Shown: in pieces, positions 12,243 through 23,926 of the stretch
Numbering within the stretch: position 1 is the stretch's first letter
Layout of the letters: the number at the start of each line of letters is the position of its first letter
DNA from: Rhizophagus clarus
Lineage: Eukaryota > Glomeromycota > Glomeromycetes > Glomerales > Glomeraceae
DNA: 64,000 nucleotides
Assembly (NCBI GenBank): GCA_015698045.1
Contig: BLAL01000257.1
Location: forward strand, 620,001-684,000
Reading direction: 5' to 3'
The notes under the pieces: generated by a model
What the model was told of the DNA's origin: nothing
The model's input: only the letters and a program-made list of their open reading frames with translations
Databases searched by the model: none
Position numbers and translations under genes: made by a program

Positions 12243-13155
12243 TCCCTTCGTCTATAGGCCCTCGCAGGCATATTTGCCTGCGAAAATTCCAAATTTTCAG
12301 GTATCATCTAAATATTTAATGTGTATTACAGTTCATAACAAATTATATATTTTTGAATAGCTTAAATTTTGAACTTCACGCCTGTAACATTTTTTACTTT
12401 ATCTAAATAAATGCAAATAAAAGTTGCCTATAAGCTAAAATTATTATCATTCATAATTTTCAAAATTTAGATTTATAAAATTTTTTTTTTTTTGACTTGT
12501 AAATTTCTTTTGGTGGATAATTTAAATGGATATTGAAAATATCCCAATAAATTATCCAGCCAAGAATGATGTAAAAAAGAGGTGTTTAAATAAAAAATAA
12601 ATACGAGCAAAAAATTAAATATTTGATATTAAAAAAAAATTAATATCTTAATAAAAAGTAAATACAAAAATTAAAAAAAAAAGTTTTTTAAGAAAATATA
12701 AATAAATAGAATTAAAAGTAAAAAAAAAATATCTGTGAATTTAGTCACATTATTACTTAATAGAATTTTGCGTATTACAGAAATTGCTGTAAATCAACAG
12801 GTTCCACATGCAAATTTGCCTGCAATTTTGTAATAAATTATACAAATCGAATCTTTTTACATACTCGTGAATAAATATTTTTATTGACTTTTATATGAGA
12901 ATTTAAGTAAAAACTTATAAAAACTGATTTAAAAACTTCGCAGGCAAATTTGCCTGCGAAATATTTGCGAAAATATTAATTGAAAATTTTGCTTATTATA
13001 CAAAAATTTAAATATCTCAAATCTTGCAACCAAAATTGAAAGCATTACAGATGAAGGCCTGTAGTGTAATATTTTACCAATTTTTGCTATTATTACATAG
13101 TAATTTAAGCCCAAAAAATTTGCAGGTAAATTTGCCTGCGTTACAGATAAAGGGA
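12243..13155. mobile_element. 913-bp non-autonomous element with TA target site
   Basis: The left end TCCCTTCGTCTATAGG and the complement of the right end TCCCTTTATCTGTAA are inverted repeats. TA flanks both sides (12,241-12,242 and 13,156-13,157), and beyond it the satellite resumes at once. The interior is AT-rich and non-coding apart from a minus-strand open stretch of 61 codons that I do not trust. It contains four palindromes of the form GCAGGCAAATTTGCCTGC. A TA duplication and this size fit a Tc1/mariner-class non-autonomous element. The superfamily is inferred from target site only. Confidence 0.75.
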
Positions 13156-14586
13156 TAATGTTTTTTTTAATAAATCAATTTAATAAAATTTGGGTATATA
13201 TATTATTTTTTTTAATAAATTCATATAATTTTCTTTTTATATATTTTTTTTTAATAAATAAATTTACATATTAATTTTTTCAATAAGTAAATTTGTATAA
13301 TGTTTTTTTTAGTAAATTCATATAATATTTTTTTTTAGTAAATTTGTATAATGTTTTTTTAATATTCGTGTAATGTTTTTTTTAATTAATATTTTTTTTG
13401 ATAAATAAATTCATGTAATATTTTTCTTAATAAATTTGTATAGTTTTCTTTTTAATATATATATTTTTTTTAATAAATAAATTTGCGTATTAAATAAATT
13501 TGTATAATATTTTTTTATTAATATAATTTTTTTTCAATCAATAAATTCGTTTAATATTTTTTTTTTAATTAATATTTTTTGATAAATAAATTTGTGTAAT
13601 GTTTTTTTTAATTAATATTTTTTTGATAAATAAATTCATGTAATATTTTTTCTTAATAAATTTATATAATGTTTTTTTTAATATAATTTTTTTTTCAATA
13701 AGCAAATTCAGGTAATATTTTTTTTCCTAATAAATCAATTCGTATAATTTTTTTTTTAATAAATCAATTTATTAAAATTCGTTTTAATTAATATTTTTTT
13801 TGATAAATAAATTCGTGTAATATTTTTTCTTAATAATTGTATAGTTTTCTTTTTAATATATTTTTTTAATAAATAAATTTACGTATTATTTTTTTCAATA
13901 AGTAAATTTGTATAATATTTTTTTTAGTAAATTCATATAATATTTTTTTATTAATATAATTTTTTTTCAATCAATAAATTCGTTTAATATTTTTTAATTA
14001 ATATTTTTTTGATAAATAAATTCGTGTAATGTTTTTTTAATTAATATTTTTTTGATAAATATTCATATTATGTTTTTTTTCTAATATAATTTTTTTTTAA
14101 TAAATAAATTGCGTAATATTTTTTCTTAATAATTTTGTATAATATTTTTTTTTAGTAAATCAATTTAATAAAATTTGGATATATATATTGTTTTTTTAAT
14201 AAATTTGTATAATTTTTTTTATATATTTTTTTTTAATAAATAAATTCGTATATTATTTTTTTTCAATAAGTAAATTCATATAATGTTTTTTTTTAATTAA
14301 TATTTTTTTTGATAAATAAATTTGCATATTATTTTTTTCAATAAGTAAATTCGTATAATGTTTTTTTTAATATAATTTTTTTTTAATAAGTAAATTCAGG
14401 TAATGTTTTTTTCTAATAAATTAATTCGTATAATATTTTTTTTTAATAAATCAATTTAATAAATTTGGATATATATTATTATTTTCAATAAATTTGTATA
14501 ATTTTCTTTTAATATATTTTTTTTTAATAAATAAATTCATGTATTATTTTTTTTCAATAAATATGTAGTGTTTTTTTTAATTAATA

Positions 14587-15064
14587 CCATATATTACGGG
14601 CCACAGTACCCCCCTATGCATAGTATCCCCCTCAAAAAATTTGCTAGAATTTTAAAATATCTGGGTACTTTACATAGAGAATTTCAATTTAAAGCTTAAA
14701 ATTTTGTAAAATATCCAGGGTATAATACTAGGTTTATATATAATGTACAGTATATTCCAGATATATAAAAATGCCAGAACAATCAGTTTCAGCATTTTTT
14801 TGCATTTTTATATATATAAAAACACTAGAACAATCAGTTTCGGCATTTTTTTTTATTTTACATATAAAAAATGTCAGAACAATCAGTTTTGGCATTTCAT
14901 TAATCTAATTAAACCTGGGCATTATATATGGTATATACCCCAGGTATTTTAAAAATCCTGTACTCCCCCATGTATAGTATTCACCCGTATATAGTACCTT
15001 CAGGTATAGGCCAAAACCCCCAAATTTGCAAGATACCTGGAGTACTGTGGCCTGTGATATATAG
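14587..15064. mobile_element. 478-bp non-autonomous element with TA target site
   Basis: The left end CCATATATTACGGGCC and the complement of the right end CTATATATCACAGGCC continue as CACAGTAC on both sides. TA flanks at 14,585-14,586 and 15,065-15,066, and the AT satellite is cleanly interrupted. Inside, three tandem ~55-bp copies (about 14,758-14,900) each hold AATGCCAGAACAATCAGTTT or a close variant, then GGCATTT. An open stretch of 69 codons over these copies is a by-product of the repeat. Confidence 0.75.
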
Positions 15065-15402
15065 TATATTTTTTTTTGATAAATAAATTCAGGGAATGTT
15101 TTTTTCTAATAAATCAATTTGTATAATATTTTTTTTTAATAAATCAATTTAATAGAATTCAGATATATATTATTTTTTTTAATAAATTCGTATAATTTTC
15201 TTTTTAATATATTTTTTTTAATAAAATAAATTCGCATATTATTTTTTTCAATAAGTATATTCATACAATATTTTTTTTAATAAAATTTGGATATATATGT
15301 TTTTTTTTGATATTTTCCTTTAATGTAGCTTGCTTTGATGGATTATATATTTTTTTTGATCAGATTCATTTAAAAATATTTAATTTCAGCTACTTTTATA
15401 TA

Positions 15403-15929
15403 CAGAGGGTGATCAAAAGTATACAGACATTTTATTTTATCAAATTATGCTGATCATTATATATTAATATAATATAAATTAACATATTATTTTGTGCTTA
15501 CAATTATAATAAACAAACTTTTATATTACATATTTTTTCAGAATTTTTACAAATATGAGAATGCTTATTGCAGAAATTCTATAATTTGTATAACTAGCAT
15601 AACAAATAGCTAAAAATTCAAAAAAATATCATAGTTCAATCATTGTTAATCCAAACAATATGTATTTATCATCATTCAAATCATCTCAATGAGGCAAGTA
15701 CAATGAGGTAAAGATCATAAAAATCCAATCATTGGATCAAAAGATATCATAGAGAGAATATCTAAATTTTTAAAGCGTAACTGTACACTGGATATTAATC
15801 ATACAAAGATAATTTTATTATCATTTGAATTCTCCAATGAGACGTATCTAATGAATATAAAATCATGGAATTTGAATCACTAGATACTGAAATATCTTTA
15901 AATGTTTGCATAATATTGATCACCCTCTG
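15403..15929. mobile_element. 527-bp Tc1/mariner-like non-autonomous element
   Basis: The left end CAGAGGGTGATCAAAAGTAT and the complement of the right end CAGAGGGTGATCAATATTAT match at 17 of 20 bases. TA flanks both ends (15,401-15,402 and 15,930-15,931). CAGnGGGTG termini with a TA duplication are typical of the IS630/Tc1/mariner group. No transposase is present. The interior has two diverged ~90-bp direct copies starting AATGAGGCA and AATGAGACG. Confidence 0.8.
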
Positions 15930-15931
15930 TA

Positions 15932-16980
15932 GTATTTGATTTTCTTCAATTCCTATTATAATTAATAAAAAAGATTAGCCTCCTAAACAATGTACTGTAC
16001 TGTATATAAATAATAAATATTTCTTTGATGTTAGTCCTATAAAAATTATATATACTGTTTGTATACTGTATATTTGTATCTTTGATACTGTTTGCAATTT
16101 TGTATATATTAAGTATACTATTCGCAAAATACTAATAATAAAAAATGTAATAAAGTATACAGTAAATATACTGTATGATACGATATTTTAAATTCATACT
16201 TTTATAACATATACTGTATAAACATATTTCTACTGTATATCAGTATGTTGTATACTATTCGCAAAACATAGATACAGTATATTAAATCATACGTTTATAA
16301 CGTATTATAATGGATACGATATATTTAATATATATGTTTATAATGTATTATTTCTTACTATAGATACAGTACATAAAATTTATACATTTATAACGTATAT
16401 TGTAATAACTGTATAAACATATTTTAAATGTACATGTAATATTTAATGTTTACTACAAGATTATCATCATAATATACAGCTTTTAACGATGAAAATTCAT
16501 TGTGCATCAAAGTAATTTGCAAGGAGTAAGTGAATGATTTCTCTCATCATATAGGAATATTTTTTGCATTGATTATTAGGTACACACTCAATAGTTCAAA
16601 CTAAAGTTACCTGCCAAAACTCAACAGGCTAATATCAAAATATTAAAACTAAAATGCGTTGAAATGCCAAAATGCAGTGTTTAAATTAAAAATATAAAAT
16701 CAGTATCAATAATAACAAATTTGTCTTTAAGTATATCAATAAAAAATATTTGGTTTATTGATCATTTAAGATTGATAAACTTTATCAATCTTTTTTTATA
16801 TAATGTAATAATTTTTTTTTTTTTAAAAAAACCATTTTTTTTCAGTTTTTTTAAACTGATTTTTTTTTTTCATCTTAAAAACTTTTTTTTAAAAGAAATT
16901 ATTTTTATTTAATTCATTATTAAAAAAAATACATGAATTATGAAATATGAATACCGAAGTTACAAGCTAGAATTTGAAAT
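15932..16980. repeat. TACTGTA-rich spacer with a degenerate tandem repeat
   Basis: Within 15,990-16,440 the words ATACTGTAT, TATACAGTA and TTTATAACGTAT recur. TATACTATTCGCAAAA appears twice (about 16,124 and 16,251), followed each time by TACAGTATAT and TTATAAC words, which suggests two or three diverged copies of a unit of about 120 bp. The rest to 16,980 is AT-rich with a T13A7 palindrome at 16,812-16,831. No gene. Confidence 0.55.
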
Positions 16981-17010
16981 TAAGATAAGAGGAGAAGGGA
17001 TTTTTCGTAT

Positions 17011-17908
17011 GTTCTTTTCTTTAAGAAATGTTTCTAACATTTCTTTTTCTTTTTTTAGGTTGCCAGATGCATTATATAACCTAGACTTTTGAATTTAGGT
17101 AAAAGAGGTGAGAAGTATACTTTTTTTATTATATTCTTTAAGGAACGTTACTAAACGTTTCTTTCCTTCATTTTTTTAGGTTGCCAGACAAAAATTACAA
17201 ATTTGAACTTTGGAATTATGTAAGTGGAGAAGGTGGGATTATAATATTTCTTATTTTTTTAAGAAAAACATTTCTAACGTTTCTCTTTTTCTTTTTTATA
17301 GGTTTCTGGACAAATAATATGATCCAGACTAGGTAAAAGGGTAGTAAAGTGGATTTTTTTTATTAAATTCTTTAAGAAACGTTACTAACCATTTCTTTCT
17401 TCTTTTTTTTAGGTTGCCAGATGAATAATACAACCTGGGCTAAGTAAACGGGTAGGGAAGTGGGTTTTTTTATTAAATTTTTTAAGAAATATTACTAAAC
17501 ATTTCTTCTTTTTTTTTTAGGTTGCCAGACAAATAATATGACCCAGACTAGGTAAAAGGGTAGGGAAATGGGTATTTTTATTAAATTCTTTAAGAAATAT
17601 TACTAAACATTTCTTTCTTCTTTTTTTTAGATTGCCGGACAAATAATACAACCCAGACTTTGAAATTTAGGTAAAAAGAGTGTTAAGGAGCGAGTTTTTT
17701 TGTTATATTCTTTAAGAAATGTTACTAAATGTTTCTTTCCTTCATTTTTTTTAGATTGCCAGACAAAAATTATGAACTTGGACTTTGGAATTATGTAAGT
17801 GGAGAAAGGGGAATTATAATATTTCTTATTTTTTTAAGAGAAACGTTTCTAACGCTTTTCTTTTTCTTTTTTATAGGGTTTTGGATGAATAATATGACCC
17901 AGACTAGG
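17011..17908 (+). repeat. Tandem array of splice-acceptor/exon/donor-like units
   Basis: Eight units of about 115-125 bp. Each contains, in order: a hairpin such as AAGAAACGTTACTAAACG with TTTCTT; a pyrimidine tract of 10-20 bases ending TTTTTTAG or TTTATAG; a 30-50-base conserved block starting GTTGCCAGAC or ATTGCCGGAC and ending CCCAGACTAG or similar; and GTAAAAGG or GTAAGTGG. The AG/block boundaries lie near 17,058, 17,179, 17,300, 17,412, 17,520, 17,630, 17,754 and 17,876. Units 1-3 resemble units 6-8, so a higher-order period of about 575 bp overlies the array. The blocks do not share one open frame, so I annotate a repeat, not exons. Confidence 0.75.
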
Positions 17909-19031
17909 GTATTTAATTGATGAAAAAAATCGCAATTGATGATTTGATCCATACGCCTTATCATGAGCTATAATACTGGGTATTTTGTAAATTCCTGAAG
18001 GTTAACCTTATACCATCATGTCAATAACTCAAATTTTATTATGAATAGAAAGATTGTATAGTAAATTATGGGGAAAATGTACATCAGCCCCTAAATATTC
18101 ATCATTAACATCAGACTCTTTGTTACAATACCAATATTATACTGTACATTAATACAATATTCATTACTAAATCAAGATACTCATTGCCAATTTATATTAT
18201 AAAATTTAATAAACATCTATATTTTTTTTTATTGTTAAATAAATTAAAAAATCTATACAAAGCCTACACTAATTTCTATACTAAAATCTATACTAATCTA
18301 ATTAATCAAGTTCAAGAATTTACAAATAAAAATATAGAAACATCAGCAAATGATTCTATTAAAAATGAAAATAACTTATAAAGTTTTAAAAGAAACTTAC
18401 CATTTACCTATCAAATCTACAAAAAAAACACAAAAAAAGAAATATTAATATTTTTGTAAAAAAAAAATAATGGCAGTTTTACAAAGAAACTTACCATTCC
18501 AAAACTTTGATATTCCAGGAGATTGGTTCGCTCAATGTAGTCATCATTTTGTTCGCCTTACAAATATGTTCACAAAAAGCCATTCCAAAAATCTACTAAT
18601 TTATAACAACCAGAAAATTCTGGAACCAATGGCCAGACCTGCAAAAAAATACGATAATCGGTATATTTAATATTTCTATTAAAAATATAATATATGGCAA
18701 GTTTCGCAAAGAAACTTACTATTTCTGAATTCCAATAACCTCCAGATCCTATAGGAAAACAAAAGAAACGTTAAAAATGTTTCTAATAAAAAAAATAAAT
18801 TAAAAATAAAAAGAAATTGCGAAATTAACATGTAACTTACTTAGGATTCAACCCCTATATTCGAAGCTGGAATCTAAAAGAAATGTTGATTAATGTTTCC
18901 ATTTTAAGAAAAATAAAGTTTAGCAACAGGAGTTACGAAACTCTCCGTTTTTATTCCCAGTACTTACAAAAATCTGAACAACCGGATTATTGGTTTATCG
19001 GGTTGGAGAACTTACCGCAATTTGCTCGATG
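17909..19031. other. Spacer with scattered inverse-orientation array words
   Basis: Two short open frames (18,184-18,381 and 18,470-18,670, +) lack recognisable domains. AAGAAACTTAC occurs near 18,390, 18,484 and 18,707, and AAGAAACGTTAAAAATGTTTCT near 18,763, which read as the complement of the donor and hairpin parts of the preceding array. I see decayed inverted copies rather than genes. Confidence 0.45.
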
Positions 19032-19238
19032 TCGGACAATTTCCCGAATGCCATTTTCCCGAATGTACCTTTTCCCGAAGCCAATTTCCCGAATGCCGAT
19101 TTCCCGAACTGGACCATTTCCCGAATCCCAATTTCCCGATTTCCCGATTTCCCGAACTGGACCATTTCCCGAAACATACAATATCCCGAATGCCAATATC
19201 CCGAATTCCCAATATCCTGAATCCCTAATATCTTGAAC
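19032..19238. repeat. Minisatellite of 13-14-bp TTTCCCGAA units
   Basis: About sixteen units of the type CCATTTCCCGAATG, with a longer repeat CCCGAACTGGACCATTT present twice. Towards the right end TTTCCC becomes ATATCC. The array is open in several frames on both strands, giving FPN-, ISR- or SGN-type repeats, so open length is no evidence of coding. Confidence 0.85.
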
Positions 19239-20562
19239 ATATCTTTTTTTTTTTTTAACTCTTTAATATGAACGCCAAAGACAAAACGATATCCATTTAG
19301 TAACATCTTCAACTTAGTATATATCTATACATATGAATCACTATTTTTCAAGTGAAAACTATCTAATCAATAATTAGAAATATTAAAATAAAATAACTAA
19401 AATGAAAAAGAAAATAAAATAAAAAAAAAAAAATCAAACAATTATCAAAAATAATAAAAAACATAACTGATAAACTAAACTAATCTAAGATCTAAAAATC
19501 ATAACAAATAAAACAAATTAATTCGAACCCATTAAAACCTTTAAGCAACCCGCTATCCAATCGTTAAAATTTTATCAAAACCGTTACCCAGGTTTAACCC
19601 GATAAAAAACCAGGTAAAACTTTTCCGAGCGTCAATCTTGGTTTGTATTTTCCCTTACAGTGAACAAAAGAAGCTATTTTAGCTTGGATTAATAAGAAAT
19701 TATGTGATCATTATTTTGTATAAATATTTCAGTGATTTGTGAACAATATCATCACTTGTTCAATATAATATTTATAACGTATATACTGTAAGTTTGTATA
19801 GTATTTTTTCTTTTTATGTAGTTTTTTCACGATTGTACACTACTTTAGTTAACATGATTCGTTTATTTCTTTACTAAATTACGCGATTTTATGTCATGTG
19901 ACTATGAACTTATAGGTGTTACCTTCAGTCGTATTACGTGAAATAAAATTGAGTAAGCTAGCATTTGTCGATGAATATTGTCGTAAAATTAAAGTGTATA
20001 TAAATAAACAATGATAAATGTACAATCTGCAACATTATATAATACAAATTCAAGTCTCGAATCTTGGATTTGGGATTTGTATAAGCATAACAGATCGTTC
20101 TCTAATTCTATCTTTTTTTTTCGCTTAAATTTATTCTTTCTTGTATGTAATAACGCATCTGATCACAATTAACTCAAATTAACATTTTCCTCACGTCTTG
20201 TACGGTTGTACCTAATTATCGGATAATGTCTACCTAATGATATCATCTGCATATATGATACATCCGCCCTTTGGATTTTCATTCTTACAATTTCCTGATT
20301 TGTCTCTGGTGTACTGTTATACAACTTCCTGTCATCGATTTCTTCAAACAGTTTTTTTCCTCTTTTCGAAATAATTCTTATTACAAACTTCTCAAAATGG
20401 TTATTATATTCAAGTATATCTGTTTTTACAAATTACGACACGAGTAAATGAAAATTGACGCGTCTTTTTTACTCATATTTAAATAACCCTTTAGTCCTTT
20501 AGTGAAAAGTTAAGATGATTCTTATTGTATTTATCACAACTACTATCCATTAAATAAACAAT
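19239..20562. other. Intergenic, no supported gene
   Basis: A poly-T run near 19,244-19,256 is followed by AT-rich DNA with one GC-richer patch (19,540-19,630) containing TTTAACCCG and AACCAGG words. No open frame of note on either strand. Confidence 0.5.
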
Positions 20563-21181
20563 ATGAATGTCTTCTATCCCCGAGTGGAATACTGGGCAAC
20601 TAATCTCTTTCTTGAAAGAACAAAAGACTTTGATGATGATTTTAAGAACAGAAAATTAATGGATATGTTTTTTTCTTATTTAACAGAGGAAAAATTGGAA
20701 ACGTAAGTCTGCTACCTCAAGGAAAATATATTACTTCTGGCTTTTATCTTTGATCTCTTTCTCGCTTTTTTCAGTAGTCTAGGAAATATTGGGAAAGAAC
20801 GATAATCACATTTTTTTACGACTTTATATGCAGGAAAAGAAGGTAAGCATCTTTAGATTTGAGCTTAAGAATATGTTTCTATAATCAGAAGCTTTCGCTG
20901 GAGACGTATGAGCTCCCAGTCATCGTAATGATTATATGCTTCATATTTTTGGGTATAGAAATTTCTTTTATAAAGGTCTACTGGTCCTGGAGGAGGGGTT
21001 GGTTATGTGCCTTCCTTTATGAGGAAATTTTTTCTTATCTATTATGCTTACTGAGTACATATTCCATTTACTCATACTCCGTTTTCCTTTCAATTAAACA
21101 GGAGAAAACATGGAAAACCTTTCTTCTACCGCCGATCCCTACGTTAAGGAGGCTACTTGGTGGTTAATAGTAATCGATTGA
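20563..21181 (+). CDS. Possible small multi-exon gene or gene remnant, unrecognised
   Basis: From ATG 20,563 the sequence reads 46 codons starting MNVFYPRVEYWATNLFLE, with coding-like composition, up to a good donor GTAAGT at 20,703; an acceptor TTTTTTCAG ends at 20,774. Continuing directly gives a stop at 20,803-20,805. Further downstream are other protein-like stretches in different frames: one with STGPGGGVGYVPSFMRKFF (about 20,988-21,045), and, after CAATTAAACAG, one with NLSSTADPYVKEATWWL ending at TGA 21,179-21,181. Good donor and acceptor words separate them. I cannot settle the exon chain or name the protein. The glycine-rich stretch recalls a nucleotide-binding loop, but a full Walker A is not there. 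Confidence 0.35.
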
Positions 21182-21782
21182 ACTTGAAGTTTCACAACAA
21201 AATCTATTAAGCATACCTCAAACCTATCAAGATTCAAGATTGATACAGTGGGGCAGTGGGCATTTAATGCTGCGTCGACGGTCGATATTACGTTAAATTT
21301 ATGATAAATGTTTTTTTTAAAAATAAAATATAAAAGTTTTTTTTTTACAAAATTTATTCATATATATTTTTGTTAAAAAAAAAAAAAAAAATTATATATA
21401 TATATATACATGTATTTTTTTTTTTTTACATAAAAGTATTGTATTGTGTTGTTTATTATATATGCGAAATGAAAGAAAATGTGGTATGCAATTTTTTCGT
21501 ACTTTGAAATTTTTCATGAAAAAAACGCGTATGAGATAAATGGTAGACGGCGATAAAAATAGTAACGATCTTGTCACAGATGTGGCGGGTTTTACATTAA
21601 AATTTTACTACTGCGTAGCAAGTAGTACAAGTTTGTGCGACAATGTTTCATATATATGTATGTGCAAAAAATTTCAAAAAATGGATTCTCACCTCACCTA
21701 TATCTTTCGTATAATTTTATGCAATAACGATAATATCATTTGACATTTGAATCTAATTTGAGAATCACAAATTCTTGTTGTA
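21182..21782. other. Spacer
   Basis: Contains an (AT)n run and long A and T runs around 21,370-21,433. An open frame of 67 codons at 21,540 has no recognisable domain. No gene supported. Confidence 0.5.
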
Positions 21783-23220
21783 ATGGATTTTGGAACGGAT
21801 TATTCGAGTTTTCGCCTATGTGCATAAAGAAAATCCGGAAAATATCAAAATAAACCATACTTGGTAAGATGAATATTTTTTTTTTTTTTTTTTTTTTTTT
21901 TGAAATTACGACACAATCAAGATGCTCATAAATGATTAATCAAATTAAAGACCAGGATGTGAAAGTGTTTTTAAAACTCTTACCGTACATATATATAATG
22001 AAATTTATACTCAAGTTATGAGTTGGCTCATTTAGCGAACGTTCTCGTCCAATTGAACTGTTTAAATTATTACAATATCTGATTTAGGAAAAAATCAAAA
22101 ACAACTAAATTATAAGAAAGTAATCGAAGATTATTTGGCTCAAATGCGGATGTTAATTGAAAGTACACTAGAAAGAAGGTGACTAACAATTAGATTTCCA
22201 CAACAAGTTGGATTTACTCTAATCACCCCTGCCGAATGGGTACGTTGTGCATAATTATTTATTTTATATAAATAAATTAAATTCTTTTAATATCAATTGT
22301 AGCCACAACATAGTACAAAAATCATGTGCGAATGCGTATATGAAGTTGATGACTTAACTACATTAAACTCTTCCAACCTCGAGTTTATTACTGAACGTGT
22401 GTACAATAATTGATTATTTTATGTCATCGGATTAGCATTGAACTAATTTTCTCTTCGTTTTACAGAGGAAGTAACTGCTTTACATTGTCTAAATGCCATG
22501 AAGAATCATAATCTTCATTCTGGAGGTACAATTTTTTTTTTTTTAAAAAAAAAAATTGTTATTATTTATCTTATAATTTACTTAACGTTATATGTATTTT
22601 TTTTTTTTTAAGAAAAGTTGCATTCCTAGTCGCAGAATGTGGTGATGATGCAGTCGATATTATATCACGAAAACTTCTTCAGAACAACAAATTAAGTGAG
22701 ATTTCTAAACGTGTCGACGATCTACGTGGTAGTACGTTTGTCGATAAGGGATTTTTACATCGTCTTGGACGTAAAATCGGATTTCAAGCATTAACAAAAT
22801 TAAACCGATGTAATTATGAACAAATGCAGCAATTGATTCAACATCATCGGTCAAATTTAATTTTAACGGAGATAATAAAAGTTTCAAAGCAAGAGAACTT
22901 AATTTATGTGTATACTGTCCTGATTTACGACAATATGTTACAGGAGAATTTGAGCACAAAAGATGGAAGAGGCTGGATGGATCGTAAAACTCGATCTTGA
23001 ATCAGCGAAAGGAATGTCCGATCAAGTTATCCATAAATTGATTGATGATCAATTAAATGATGCTAGGAATGATATTCTGCAATGTGAATCACCTTTTTTG
23101 TCAGAGTAAGAGAAGCCTTTATAGATAAAGTTCCGATTATTGCTGTACCGGCTCTGTCAACAACAGTAGTTGTTAGAGGTGCTATATAATATATGGATTA
23201 AACGTTGAAATTGTATAAGA
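21783..23220 (+). pseudogene. Decayed HSPA12-like Hsp70 ATPase gene
   Basis: Recognisable landmarks in order: DFGTDYS (phosphate-1 loop, about 21,787); AYVHKENPENIKI; KKVIEDYLAQM (about 22,110); FTLITPAEW then a donor; VYEVDDLTTLNSSNLEFITE (about 22,337-22,397); HCLNAMKNHNLHSG; then VAECGDDAVDIISRKLLQNN (about 22,635), which replaces the usual DCGGGTVDLT, and RGSTFVDKGFL. After about 22,870 the frame breaks, with later pieces VIHKLIDDQLNDARNDI and VVVRGAI. At least three frame breaks or stops and a missing C-terminal beta domain. GT-AG boundaries survive between pieces. The ATP-binding glycines are lost, so decay or divergence was under way early. It lies upstream of gene A in the same orientation. 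Confidence 0.75.
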
Positions 23221-23926
23221 ACATGTTCTAAAATAAACTTATGTTGCTAAGGTTTGTTACGTATGATTTTCGATTTATTCATTATGCACAAAGATTATAT
23301 TTTATTTAACATATTATATATATATATATATATATTTAGATTATGAAAAGAAAAGAAAAACGATGGGTTAATTTTTATCTCTACACTAGAGTAGAATTTG
23401 ATAGAAATTTTCGAAAGAATTTTGTCTAATAACTCGAGAAAGTGCATATTTTTACATTATTATTATTAAAATATGAGAATGGATGTCGGCACAATCGGGT
23501 GAACGAAAAGAAACATTTCCAAAAATTTAAGATACCTGGGTCTACCTTTAGCGGTATTGTGATTAATCCTATTCCTGATTGATTCAAAAGTAAAATCATG
23601 TGATTTAGTGGACAATGAAATAGGGTTTGACAGGACTAATTTAGGTGTTATATTAATACAGCTAAATTCATCTCTTGTTTCTTTTTATGATCATGTAACG
23701 TTTTTATAGACGATCCTTTGAAATATAGCCATCATAAGGAAATTTACAAACCATACAATACAAATTGATATAACAATATTTAATTTGCATATGTTTAGTA
23801 TTAATTTTATTCATAATTATGTTAATAAATAGTGAATACATTTTTTTAACAACTATAAACTTGAACAACAATCCTGCGTACAGCTATTGGTAAAAGTTCA
23901 AAAATCACCTTGCTACCCTATATATT
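23221..23926. other. Spacer between two pseudogenes
   Basis: An (AT)n run near 23,314-23,334; otherwise plain AT-rich DNA. No gene seen. Confidence 0.5.

Larger units (their letters stand above)
11505..15335. repeat. Degenerate AT satellite split by two nested elements
   Basis: Irregular tandem units of roughly 25-45 bp built on TTTTTTTTAATAAATTCATATAAT fragments, with variants ATAAATAAATTCGTGTAATG. Array sequence occupies 11,505-12,242, 13,156-14,586 and 15,065-15,335, about 2.4 kb in total. The two interruptions are inserted elements. The strand bias is strong: T runs on the + strand, A in the AATAAA words. No coding sense. Confidence 0.8.

Noticed and set aside
17011-17908. Regularly spaced repeat that could suggest a CRISPR array
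   Set aside because: The repeats are long, degenerate and carry splice-like parts; spacers are not unique; eukaryotic context.
18883-19312. Five overlapping open frames with peptide repeats
   Set aside because: All come from the 13-14-bp minisatellite, which is open in many frames; no way to prefer one.
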